This document shows, piece after piece, positions 1 to 7,311 of a stretch of DNA of 64,000 nt; the first letter of the stretch is position 1, and every line of letters starts with the position of its first letter. The DNA comes from Brachybacterium tyrofermentans. GTDB lineage: Bacteria; Actinomycetota; Actinomycetes; Actinomycetales; Dermabacteraceae. Location of the stretch: positions 1-64,000 of the forward strand of contig NZ_JABUXW010000004.1 in NCBI RefSeq assembly GCF_014897585.1. Reading direction: 5' to 3'. The notes under the pieces are model-generated. The model saw only the letters and a program-made list of their open reading frames with translations, searched no databases and was not told where the DNA came from. The translations under genes were made by a program, and so were the position numbers.

Positions 1-53
1 AGACCAAGAACCTGCTGGTCAGCTATTCGGAGAAGAAGCTCGGCTTCTTCTGA
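1..53 (+). CDS. Aldehyde dehydrogenase, C-terminal tail (partial)
   Basis: Only the last 16 residues lie in the window, ending TKNLLVSYSEKKLGFF and a TGA at 51-53. This ending closely matches the C-terminus of AldB/ExaC-type NAD-dependent aldehyde dehydrogenases, which finish in a form of QQTK-LLVSYS-K-LG-F. The family oxidises acetaldehyde and similar aldehydes to acids. It lies directly upstream of an alcohol dehydrogenase on the same strand, so the two could carry out successive steps of alcohol oxidation. A strong hairpin separates them. The call rests on a short tail and on context. Confidence 0.7.
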   Translation, partial: TKNLLVSYSEKKLGFF

Positions 54-62
54 TCCGCACGA

Positions 63-109
63 CCGGCGGGGGCGGCGAGGCCGCATCCACGAGGCCCCGC
101 CCCCGCCGG
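63..109 (+). terminator. GC-rich hairpin after the aldehyde dehydrogenase gene
   Basis: A perfect 13-bp inverted repeat (63-75 with 97-109, 21-base loop) begins ten bases after the stop codon. It is a likely intrinsic-type terminator, although no U-tract follows, which is common in high-GC actinobacteria. Confidence 0.55.
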
Positions 110-170
110 GCCCGTCACCGGGCACCCCTGGCCGGCACCGGACTGTCGGCCGAACCATCCCCATGCCCCC

Positions 171-195
171 GTGCGTCGGCCTGTCGCCGACGCAC
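171..195 (+). promoter_or_regulatory. Inverted repeat upstream of adhP
   Basis: GTGCGTCGGC at 171-180 and GCCGACGCAC at 186-195 form a perfect 10-bp inverted repeat around a 5-base centre. It ends 36 bases before the adhP start codon. It could be an operator or a 5' UTR hairpin; no regulator gene is adjacent. Confidence 0.4.
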
Positions 196-231
196 GGGTG
201 GTCCGTCGTACCCCGACACAGGAGAGAACCC

Positions 232-1251
232 ATGACCACCATGAACGCCGCCATCGTCACCGAGTTCGGCCGCGACCTCGCGGTCGGCGACTACGAGGTG
301 CCGGAGCCCGGACCCGGCCAGGCCCTCGTCAAGCTCATCGCCACCGGGGTGTGCCACACCGACCTGCACGCCGCGGAGGGCGACTGGCCCGTCAAGCCCT
401 CCCCGCCGTTCGTCCCCGGCCACGAGGGCGTGGGCACCGTCGAGAAGGTCGGCGAGGGGGTCACCGATGTGAAGGTCGGCGACACGATCGGCAACGCCTG
501 GCTGTGGAGCGCCTGCGGCGACTGCCAGTTCTGCCGCACCGGCTGGGAGACCCTCTGCGAGGACCAGGTCAACGGCGGCTACAGCGTCGACGGCTCGTTC
601 GGCCAGTACATGATCGTGGACACCAAGTTCGCCGCCCGCATCCCCGAGGGCGCCGACCCCTACGAGATCGCCCCCGTGCTGTGCGCCGGCGTGACCGTCT
701 ACAAGGGCCTCAAGCAGACCGAGGTGCGCCCCGGCCAGTGGGTCGTGATCTCCGGCATCGGCGGGCTCGGCCACATCGCGGTGCAGTACGCGGTCGCGAT
801 GGGGATGCGTGTGATCGCCGTGGACATCGCGCAGGAGAAGCTCGACCTGGCCACCGAGCACGGCGCGGAGATCACGGTCGACGCGAGCATCGAGGATCCC
901 GTGGAGGTGATCCAGGAGAAGGTGGGAGGCAGTCACGGCGTGCTCGTGACCGCTGTGCACCCCAAGGCCTTCGGCCAGGCGATCGGGATGACCCGCCGCG
1001 GCGGCACGATCGTGTTCAACGGCCTGCCGCCCGGGGACTTCCCCGCGCCGATCTTCGACATCGTGCTCAAGGGCCTCACGATCCGCGGCTCGATCGTGGG
1101 CACCCGCCAGGACCTCGCCGAGGCGATCGAGTTCTACGCCGCCGGGAAGATCCACCCCACCTATTCCAAGCGCTCCCTCGAGGACATCAACGCCATCCTG
1201 GGCGAGATGAAGGAGGGCAAGATCGACGGCCGCGTGGTCATCGAGTACTGA
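232..1251 (+). CDS. adhP: Zinc-dependent alcohol dehydrogenase, AdhP type
   Basis: A 339-residue medium-chain dehydrogenase, the usual length for AdhP. Catalytic zinc ligands are Cys41, His64 (in GHEGVG) and Cys151. The structural zinc lobe has Cys95, Cys98, Cys101 and Cys109. The Rossmann motif G-I-G-G-L-G-H is at about 175-181. It should interconvert ethanol or other primary alcohols and aldehydes with NAD in the cytoplasm. The start is ATG 232, preceded by AGGAGAG at 220-226. An upstream in-frame extension to 163 has no ribosome site and would run through the inverted repeat. The preceding aldehyde dehydrogenase suggests an ethanol-to-acetate pair. Confidence 0.93.
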   Translation: MTTMNAAIVTEFGRDLAVGDYEVPEPGPGQALVKLIATGVCHTDLHAAEGDWPVKPSPPFVPGHEGVGTVEKVGEGVTDVKVGDTIGNAWLWSACGDCQFCRTGWETLCEDQVNGGYSVDGSFGQYMIVDTKFAARIPEGADPYEIAPVLCAGVTVYKGLKQTEVRPGQWVVISGIGGLGHIAVQYAVAMGMRVIAVDIAQEKLDLATEHGAEITVDASIEDPVEVIQEKVGGSHGVLVTAVHPKAFGQAIGMTRRGGTIVFNGLPPGDFPAPIFDIVLKGLTIRGSIVGTRQDLAEAIEFYAAGKIHPTYSKRSLEDINAILGEMKEGKIDGRVVIEY

Positions 1252-1260
1252 GCCTCCGCG

Positions 1261-1304
1261 GCCCCGGGCCCGGCCGTCCCTCGCGGGGCGGTCGGGCCCG
1301 GGGC
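1261..1304 (+). terminator. Hairpin terminator after adhP
   Basis: A 16-bp stem (1261-1276 with 1289-1304, one G-T pair) with a 12-base loop starts nine bases after the adhP stop. It probably ends the adhP transcript. Confidence 0.6.
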
Positions 1305-1383
1305 TGTCGCCGGCGCCTCACGCTCCCTAGGCTGGGCGGCATCGGATCGGCACCGGCGCCGACCCCGTCCAGGAGGTGGCCCG

Positions 1384-2346
1384 ATGACCCAGCTGCTCGA
1401 TGTCGCGAACATGGCCCGATGGATCAGGCGGGACGGTGCGGAGAGGATCCTGGTGCGGATGGTCGGTCGCCTCGAGGCGGACCTCCGGCGCTGGGAGCGC
1501 TTCGAGAAGATCCCGCGGATCGCGAGCCACACCCCGCTCGGCGTGATCGAGCTGATGCCGACCTCCGACGGGGAGACGTACTCGGTCAAGTACGTCAACG
1601 GCCACCCCTCCAACCCCTCCCGCGGCCTGCAGACCGTCACGGCGTTTGGGGTCCTGGCAGACGTCGACACCGGCTATCCGACGTTCCTCGCCGAGATGAC
1701 GCTGCTGACCGCGCTGCGCACCGCCGCGACGTCGGCCCTCGCGGCGAGGGCCCTCGCCCGGCCGGACTCGCGCACGCTCGCGCTGCTCGGCGCCGGTTCG
1801 CAGTCCGAGTTCCAGGCCCTCGCCCTCCGCGGCGTGCTGGGCATCGAGGATCTTCGGGTGTTCGACATCGATGCCGCGGCGACCGAGAAGGTGCGACGCA
1901 ACCTCGAGCCCCTCGGGTTCCGGGTGCACGCGGCGGCCTCGGTCGACGAGGCGGTCGCCGGGGCCGACATCATCACCACCTGCACCGCGGACAAGACCCG
2001 CGCGACGATCCTGCGCGCGGATCAGGTGGCCCCGGGCATCCACGTCGTGGTCGTGGAGTTCACCCCGCAGACCCGCATCGAGGGCGAGATCCAGCAGATG
2101 GCCGCGGACTTCCCCGTCACCGAGCTGTGGGAGGTGCTGGCGGGCACGGCCGAGGGACGCACGAGGGCGGAGGAGGTCACGGTCTTCGACTCCGTCGGCT
2201 TCGCCGTCGCGGACTTCTCGGCGCTGTGCTGCGCCCGGGAGGCGACGGCCGGATCGGATCTGCTCTCGGAAGTGGACCTGGTGGCCGAGCCCGACGATCC
2301 CAAGGATCTGTTCTCCCTGGTCGGCGTGCGCGCACCGGTCGGCTGA
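1384..2346 (+). CDS. Ornithine cyclodeaminase family protein lacking the catalytic loop
   Basis: This 320-residue protein matches Pseudomonas-type ornithine cyclodeaminase along most of its length: the K-Y-V-N-G-H-P substrate lysine motif, A-L-R-T-A-A-T-S, the Rossmann G-A-G-S-Q-S-E-F, PQTRIEGEIQQ, and VTVFDSVGFA near the end. The family converts ornithine to proline plus ammonia using NAD. The segment with G-G-D-C-P-G-K-T-E-L should follow P-G-I-H-V, but here P-G-I-H-V runs straight into VVVEFTPQTR, a loss of about 22 residues in frame. That loop carries the catalytic aspartate (Asp228 in P. putida), so activity is doubtful. The start has a strong AGGAGG at 1371-1376, and a TAGGCT -10-like box lies at 1328-1333. 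Confidence 0.85.
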   Translation: MTQLLDVANMARWIRRDGAERILVRMVGRLEADLRRWERFEKIPRIASHTPLGVIELMPTSDGETYSVKYVNGHPSNPSRGLQTVTAFGVLADVDTGYPTFLAEMTLLTALRTAATSALAARALARPDSRTLALLGAGSQSEFQALALRGVLGIEDLRVFDIDAAATEKVRRNLEPLGFRVHAAASVDEAVAGADIITTCTADKTRATILRADQVAPGIHVVVVEFTPQTRIEGEIQQMAADFPVTELWEVLAGTAEGRTRAEEVTVFDSVGFAVADFSALCCAREATAGSDLLSEVDLVAEPDDPKDLFSLVGVRAPVG

Positions 2347-2372
2347 GCGGGCCCGCGCGCGGTGAATCGGGG

Positions 2373-3023
2373 TCAGCGGGCCTCGCGCTGGTCGAGGTCC
2401 TTGGGCTGGTCGAGGTCCGTGGGCTGGTCGAGATCCGTGGGCTGGTCGAGGTCCGTGAGCACGTCGAGGTCCGTGAGCAGCTGCTGCACCATCTCGTCCT
2501 CCGAGAGCTCCTCGCCGAGCACCTGCTCTCCCTCGGCCCCGAGCACATCGTGCTTCCGGTACCAGGAGGCGACCTCGTTGTCCGGGACCTCACCGCCGAT
2601 CGTCTTGCCGGCGTGACGGCGCAGCGTCTCCTCGAGGCTCACGTCGAGGTAGTAGACGAGGCTGCGGCCGGTGTGGTGGGCGAGCATCTCCGCGAACATG
2701 TCGCCATAGCGCTCGCTGCCGAAGATCCCCTCGACCACCGTGATCCGTCCGATCCCGAGGCAGTGGCGGGCGGTGGCCAGGATCAGCCCGGCGGTGTCCC
2801 CGTTCGCCGTGTCGTGCTCCCACAGCAGCTCGCGGCGCAGATGGTCCTGCCCGATCACGGCGACCCTCCCGCGCGGGAGGGCGCGCTGCACGCGGCGCGC
2901 GACCGTGGACTTCCCCGACGCGGAGTTCCCGCGCAGGATCACGAGGGGCGGCGCCGTGGCGTCGGAGGGCGGATCGGCGGGAACGGCCGAGACGGCAGGA
3001 ACGGCGGGGGCGGCGTCGGTCAT
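2373..3023 (-). CDS. P-loop kinase/AAA-type phosphotransferase with repeat tail
   Basis: A 216-residue cytoplasmic nucleotide-binding protein. After a short Ala/Pro-rich N-terminus it has the Walker A motif G-N-S-A-S-G-K-S-T, then IGQDHLRREL and VVEGIF, an arrangement seen in zeta-toxin/chloramphenicol-phosphotransferase-like small-molecule kinases. Its substrate is unknown. The C-terminus ends in repeated D-L-D-Q-P-T units encoded by an 18-bp tandem repeat. It lies twelve bases downstream of the siderophore permease on the same strand and may be its last operon member. ATG 3023 is chosen for the GAGG about nine bases upstream; in-frame ATG 3032 is possible. Confidence 0.75.
   Translation of the reverse strand: MTDAAPAVPAVSAVPADPPSDATAPPLVILRGNSASGKSTVARRVQRALPRGRVAVIGQDHLRRELLWEHDTANGDTAGLILATARHCLGIGRITVVEGIFGSERYGDMFAEMLAHHTGRSLVYYLDVSLEETLRRHAGKTIGGEVPDNEVASWYRKHDVLGAEGEQVLGEELSEDEMVQQLLTDLDVLTDLDQPTDLDQPTDLDQPKDLDQREAR
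2388..2477 (-). repeat. Five tandem 18-bp repeats inside the kinase gene
   Basis: Units start at 2388, 2406, 2424, 2442 and 2460, with core CTGGTCGAGGTCCGTGGG and one to three changes per unit. The 18-bp period keeps the frame and encodes D-L-D-Q-P-T repeats. Copy number could vary between strains. Confidence 0.9.
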
Positions 3024-3034
3024 GGGCCTCATCC

Positions 3035-5194
3035 TCACACGCGCGAGCGCCAGAGCAGCCACACGAAGTAGGGCGCGCCGATCAGCGAGACCAGCAGTCC
3101 GGCCGGCACCTGCGCGGGCGCGATGAGGGAGCGGCCCAGGGCGTCGGCCAGTCCCACCAGAACCCCGCCCAGCAGCATCGCCACCGGGATCGAGCGCAGG
3201 TGGCGGCCGCCCACGAGGGACCGCGTGAGGTGCGGGGCGACCAGGCCCACGAAGCCCACCACGCCGACGGCGACCACGCTGATCGCGGCGAGCACGGCGG
3301 CCAGGCCCAGCACCAGCACGCGGGTGCGCTGGAGCCGCACGCCGAGCAGCCGCGGGGAGTCCTCGTCGATCGCGAGCAGGTCCAGCTCGCGGTGCAGCGA
3401 GAGCATCACGGGCACCGCGATCGCGAGCACCACCAGCACCGGGACCACGTCGCTCAGGGTGCGGCCGTAGGTGGTCCCCGACAGCCACGTGAGGATCTTC
3501 GGGGTGTCCCACGCGTTCGCCTGCAGCAGCAGGAAGGTGGTCAGCGAGCTCATCGCGTAGCCCACGCCGATGCCCACCAGCACGAAGCGCTCCGGGGCGA
3601 GACCGCCGCGCCAGGCCAGCAGCGCGATGACGGCGAAGGTGGCGAGGCCGGCGGCCACCGCGAAGCCGATCATCAGCGGGCGGCTGCCGCCGAGCGCGGT
3701 CACCACGATCACGGCGCCGAGGCCGGCCCCGGCGGTGATGCCCAGCAGGCCGGGCTCCGCGAGCGGGTTGCGCACGGTGGACTGGACCACGCAGCCGGCC
3801 AGGGCGAGGGCCGCGCCGGCCAGCACGGCGGCGGTCATCCGCGGCACCCGTTCGCCGAGCGCGCGGGCCACCAGGGACGGCGCGTCGCCCTGGACCCACA
3901 GCGCGAGATCCCCGGTGCGCAGCCACAGGCTGCCGGCGAGCAGTCCCAGCAGTGCGATGCCGAGCAGCGCCGCGCCACTCGCCGCGAGCACGATCACGAC
4001 CTGTCGGCGGGAGCGCAGAGAGGTGCGCGCCTGCGGGGGCGGAACGCGCGAGCCGGAGTCCGGAAGCCGCCGGGCCAGCAGGATGATGATGATCGCGCCG
4101 AGCAGCGCGGTGGGGATCCCGGTCGGGACGGCGGTCGCACCCTGGGGGCCGAGGATCGCACGCACGACGGCGTCGGCCAGCAGCACCACGAGGGCGCCGA
4201 TCAGGCCGCTGGCGGGGATCAGCAGGAGGTGCCGGTTCAGGGAGCGCACCACGCCGCCGAGCAGGCGGGCGAGCACGGGGGCGCCGAGGCCGACGAAGGC
4301 GATCGGGCCGGCGACCGTGACGGCGGTGCTGCTGAGCAGCACGGCGGCGAGCACGGCGACCACGCGGGTGGAGCGCACCGGCACGCCCAGGCCGGAGGCG
4401 GCGTCGTCCCCCAGCCCCAGCACGTCCAGGCGCCGGGAGAGGAGCAGTGCCAGGAGCAGCACCACCGCGATCACGGGCAGCGCCCGCAGCGAGGCGGTGA
4501 GGTTCAGCTGGGACAGCGAGCCGCTGCCCCAGGCATACAGGCCGGTGGTCTCGGCCTGGAAGAGTATCAGCAGCATCGAGGTGCCGGACTGCAGCGCCAT
4601 CGCGACCGCGGAGCCGGCGAGGATCAGGCGCGTCGTGGAGGACGCCGCTCCCCCGGCGAGCGCCAGCACCACGGCGGCCGCGAGCAGCCCGCCGACGAAG
4701 GCGACCCCGCTCGAGGCCCACAGGGGAACGGCCAGTCCCAGCGCCGCCACCAGGGACAGGGCGAAGTAGGAGCCCGCGGTGACGGCGAGGGTGTCCGGCG
4801 AGGCCAGGGCGTTGCGGGAGACGGACTGCAGCAGGGCGCCGGCGCTGCCCAGGGCCACACCCACGGCCACCCCGGCGAGCAGGCGCGGCAGCCGTGAGGC
4901 GGTGAGCAGGTCGGCGATCGCGACCCCGCCCACGGTGTCCGCCCCGCCGGTGAGGTACGCCAGCAGGTTGCCGAGCCCGATCCCGGAGGTCCCCTGGGTC
5001 AGGTGCCAGGCACCGACCACGACCACGCCGAGGACCAGCAGCACCAGGGTGGCGATCCCGCCGAGGATCTCGCTGGCCCCGACCCGCAGCGCCTCGCGGG
5101 GGCTGCGGGACGGGATCGATGCCGACGTCGGCGCCTGATCCGGGGCCGGCGGGTGCTCCGGCGCCGACGACGGGCTCGTCGCCGTCCGGCTCAC
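3035..5194 (-). CDS. Fused FecCD-type iron-siderophore ABC permease (FhuB-like)
   Basis: A 719-residue membrane protein made of two tandem FecCD permease domains, about residues 40-385 and 400-719. Each has the family pattern of P-R-L/M-x-A-G-x-x-x-G-x-A-L followed by P-x-x-L-G-I-T/A-x-G. Such fusions, as in FhuB, form the whole transmembrane channel of a siderophore importer without a second subunit. A cytoplasmic N-terminal tail of about 40 residues is Pro/Ser-rich. The GTG start at 5194 overlaps the TGA stop of the binding protein by four bases (GTGA), so translation is probably coupled. The ATPase lies at the head of the cluster. Confidence 0.92.
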   Translation of the reverse strand: MSRTATSPSSAPEHPPAPDQAPTSASIPSRSPREALRVGASEILGGIATLVLLVLGVVVVGAWHLTQGTSGIGLGNLLAYLTGGADTVGGVAIADLLTASRLPRLLAGVAVGVALGSAGALLQSVSRNALASPDTLAVTAGSYFALSLVAALGLAVPLWASSGVAFVGGLLAAAVVLALAGGAASSTTRLILAGSAVAMALQSGTSMLLILFQAETTGLYAWGSGSLSQLNLTASLRALPVIAVVLLLALLLSRRLDVLGLGDDAASGLGVPVRSTRVVAVLAAVLLSSTAVTVAGPIAFVGLGAPVLARLLGGVVRSLNRHLLLIPASGLIGALVVLLADAVVRAILGPQGATAVPTGIPTALLGAIIIILLARRLPDSGSRVPPPQARTSLRSRRQVVIVLAASGAALLGIALLGLLAGSLWLRTGDLALWVQGDAPSLVARALGERVPRMTAAVLAGAALALAGCVVQSTVRNPLAEPGLLGITAGAGLGAVIVVTALGGSRPLMIGFAVAAGLATFAVIALLAWRGGLAPERFVLVGIGVGYAMSSLTTFLLLQANAWDTPKILTWLSGTTYGRTLSDVVPVLVVLAIAVPVMLSLHRELDLLAIDEDSPRLLGVRLQRTRVLVLGLAAVLAAISVVAVGVVGFVGLVAPHLTRSLVGGRHLRSIPVAMLLGGVLVGLADALGRSLIAPAQVPAGLLVSLIGAPYFVWLLWRSRV

Positions 5195-6234
5195 GAGGCG
5201 GTCAGGATCTCGACGTAGGCATCGATGGCCTGCTCGGAGGAGCGAGGGCCGCCGAAGGTCCAGATCCCGGCGGGGAAGGCGAAGGCGCGGCCGTCCTGCA
5301 CGGCGGGCAGGTTCGTCCACAGGTCGTTCTTCTCGAGCTCGTCGACGTAGTTCCCGGCGGGATCGTCGGTCGAGGTGTAGATGAGGTTGGCGTCCCCCAC
5401 GGCGGTCAGGCCCTCGATGTCGGTCTGGCCCAGGCCGTAGGCGGGGTCGGTCTCGCCGGTCCACACGTTGGTCAGGCCCAGCTCCTCGCCCAGCGCTGTG
5501 AACAGGGCGCCCTCGCCGAAGGGACGGATCGTGACGTTGCCGCCGTCGACCCAGCCGTCGAAGTACACGAAATCGGTGGTGCTCAGGCCGGCGTCGGCCA
5601 CCTCCTGCGTCGCCGCGGCGACGTGCTCGTCGAACTCGCTGAGCACCGCGTCGGCGCGCTCGGTGCGGCCGGTGGCCTCCGCGATCAGGGTGAACAGGCC
5701 CTTCATGGTGCCGATCGGATCGGAGGCGTCGGCCCCGACGGTCGCGAGAACGGGCACGTCGAGGCTCTCGAGCTGGGCGACGACGGGGTCGTCCTTGCCG
5801 GTGGCCTCGACGATGATCAGGTCGGGATCGGCGGCGGCGAGGGCATCGAGGTTGGGCTCCCCGCGGGTGCCGACGTCGACCGTGCCCTCGGGCAGCGTCT
5901 CGGCGGTGTCCCAGGTGGTGAAGCCCTCGACGTCGGCGACGGCGACCGGGGCGATGCACAGGGTGAGCGTGTCCTCGACCTGCTGCCATTCCAGGACGGC
6001 GACCCGCTCGGCGGGCTTGTCGAGCGTCACGGTGCGCCCGAGGTCATCGGTCACGGAGACCGGCGCGGTCGAGGTCGAGGTGGAGTCCTCGGCGCAGGAG
6101 TCGCTGATCGCGGCGGCGTCCGACGGCGCCGCGGCGTCCGTCTCGGGCACCGCGGTGGTGCCGCAGGCGGCGAGGGTCACGGCGGCCGCGCCGGCGGTGA
6201 GGGCGGCGAGGGCGCGGCGGGAAGGTCGGTTCAT
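5191..6234 (-). CDS. Iron-siderophore ABC transporter substrate-binding lipoprotein
   Basis: A 347-residue FepB/FhuD-type binding protein. The signal peptide ends in the lipobox L-A-A-C with lipidated Cys24, anchoring the protein outside the membrane. The mature part begins with VTDDLGRTVTLDKPAERVAV and has NLDALAAADPDLIIV, both typical of the TroA/periplasmic-binding superfamily. It should capture a ferric chelate for the fused permease, whose start overlaps its stop by four bases. The ATPase gene ends 102 bases upstream. The exact siderophore cannot be read from the sequence. Confidence 0.92.
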   Translation of the reverse strand: MNRPSRRALAALTAGAAAVTLAACGTTAVPETDAAAPSDAAAISDSCAEDSTSTSTAPVSVTDDLGRTVTLDKPAERVAVLEWQQVEDTLTLCIAPVAVADVEGFTTWDTAETLPEGTVDVGTRGEPNLDALAAADPDLIIVEATGKDDPVVAQLESLDVPVLATVGADASDPIGTMKGLFTLIAEATGRTERADAVLSEFDEHVAAATQEVADAGLSTTDFVYFDGWVDGGNVTIRPFGEGALFTALGEELGLTNVWTGETDPAYGLGQTDIEGLTAVGDANLIYTSTDDPAGNYVDELEKNDLWTNLPAVQDGRAFAFPAGIWTFGGPRSSEQAIDAYVEILTAS

Positions 6235-6336
6235 GTCGGGGTCTCCAGGGAGAGAAGGGCGGCAGGGGCCACGGGACGGACGGGAGTGACAGGTGAGGCG
6301 ACGTGCTGCAGCTCCGACCACAGCTCGGACGGCGGC

Positions 6337-7197
6337 TCAGACGGCGGCGGCGACCCGGATGCCGCGCCGGCCGAGGGCCTCGATGCGCAGGCGGCCGCTG
6401 CGGGGATCGGCGGTGACATCGATGGGGATGTCGTAGACGTCGCTGAGATGCTCGGAGGTGAGCACCTCGCCGGCGGCCCCGGCGGCATGGATGTGCCCGG
6501 CGCTGAGCAGGATGACCTGGTCGGCGATGCGGGCGGCGTGGTCGAGGTCGTGCAGCACGATGCCCACGGCCGTTCCGTGGATCTCGGCGAGGTCGCGCAC
6601 CAGGTCGAGGGTCTCGATCTGGTAGCGCAGGTCGAGGTGGTTGGTGGGTTCGTCCAGCAGCACGATGCCGGTGTCCTGGGCGAGGCAGGAGGCGAGCCAG
6701 ACGCGCTGCATCTCGCCCCCGGAGAGCTCGCCGACCCCGCGGGCGGCGAAGACGGAGACTCCGGTCAGCTCCATCGCGTGGTCGATCGCGGCGCGGTCCG
6801 CATCGGTGAGGCCGGCGAAGCGCCGACGGTGCGGATGCCTCCCGAAGGCGACCACATCGCGCACCGACAGCCCCTGCGGGCTGGTGCGGGACTGCGAGAA
6901 CAGCGTGAGCGCCTTCGCGAGCTCCTTCGCGCTGAGCAAGGCGGCGCTGCGAGCGCCCTCGGGCCCATCGAGCAGGATCTCGCCCTCTCCCAGGGGGTGC
7001 AGGCGCGCCAGCGAGCGCAGCACGGTCGACTTCCCGCTCCCGTTGGGGCCCAGCAGCGCGGTGACGGTGCCGGGGGTCAGCGCGATCGAGACGCCGTGGA
7101 CCACAGGGTGGCGGCCGTAGCGCAGATGCAGCTCCTGCCCGACGAGGGCGGGGCGGGGAGCGTGGGGCGCACGAGGGGCGGCGGAAGCAGGGGGCAC
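6337..7197 (-). CDS. Iron-siderophore ABC transporter ATPase (FepC/FhuC-like)
   Basis: A 286-residue ATPase with Walker A G-P-N-G-S-G-K-S-T (50-58), the Q-loop region TLFSQSRTSP, signature LSGGEMQR, Walker B IVLLDEPTN and the H-loop VLHDL. VRDVVAFGRHPH is typical of the siderophore subfamily. It energises the fused permease and heads the minus-strand cluster. The GTG start at 7197 has no ribosome site. A TACGCT -10-like box lies seven bases upstream inside a DtxR/IdeR-type iron box, so transcription may be leaderless and iron-repressed. Confidence 0.93.
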   Translation of the reverse strand: MPPASAAPRAPHAPRPALVGQELHLRYGRHPVVHGVSIALTPGTVTALLGPNGSGKSTVLRSLARLHPLGEGEILLDGPEGARSAALLSAKELAKALTLFSQSRTSPQGLSVRDVVAFGRHPHRRRFAGLTDADRAAIDHAMELTGVSVFAARGVGELSGGEMQRVWLASCLAQDTGIVLLDEPTNHLDLRYQIETLDLVRDLAEIHGTAVGIVLHDLDHAARIADQVILLSAGHIHAAGAAGEVLTSEHLSDVYDIPIDVTADPRSGRLRIEALGRRGIRVAAAV

Positions 7198-7202
7198 GGA
7201 GG

Positions 7203-7221
7203 GAAGCGTAGCCTTACCTCA
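7203..7221 (-). promoter_or_regulatory. DtxR/IdeR-type iron box upstream of the siderophore importer
   Basis: On the minus strand the site reads TGAGGTAAGGCTACGCTTC. By eye it matches 13 of 19 positions of the IdeR/DtxR consensus TTAGGTTAGGCTAACCTAA, best in the left half and centre. It overlaps the likely -10 box TACGCT (7205-7210) and ends six bases before the ATPase start. Iron-loaded repressor would block the promoter. Confidence 0.6.
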
Positions 7222-7270
7222 ATACGCGCGTCGACCCTTGTTCAATTCCGTGAGCAGTCCGTGACCCGCA

Positions 7271-7311
7271 GGAGCCGACGGCGGACGCCTCAGCCGTGGA
7301 CCGTCGGCTCC
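7271..7311 (-). terminator. Hairpin spanning the permease stop codon
   Basis: A perfect 11-bp inverted repeat, GGAGCCGACGG (7271-7281) with CCGTCGGCTCC (7301-7311), has the uracil-permease stop codon in its 19-base loop. It probably ends that transcript before the siderophore operon promoter. No U-tract is visible. Confidence 0.4.

Noticed and set aside
163-231. Longer adhP reading from 163
   Set aside because: No ribosome site there, and it would translate an inverted repeat; ATG 232 has AGGAGAG and the normal family N-terminus.
5195-5989. N-terminal extension of the fused permease
   Set aside because: Runs through the binding-protein gene in another frame; the GTG at 5194 overlaps the upstream stop and begins the conserved protein.
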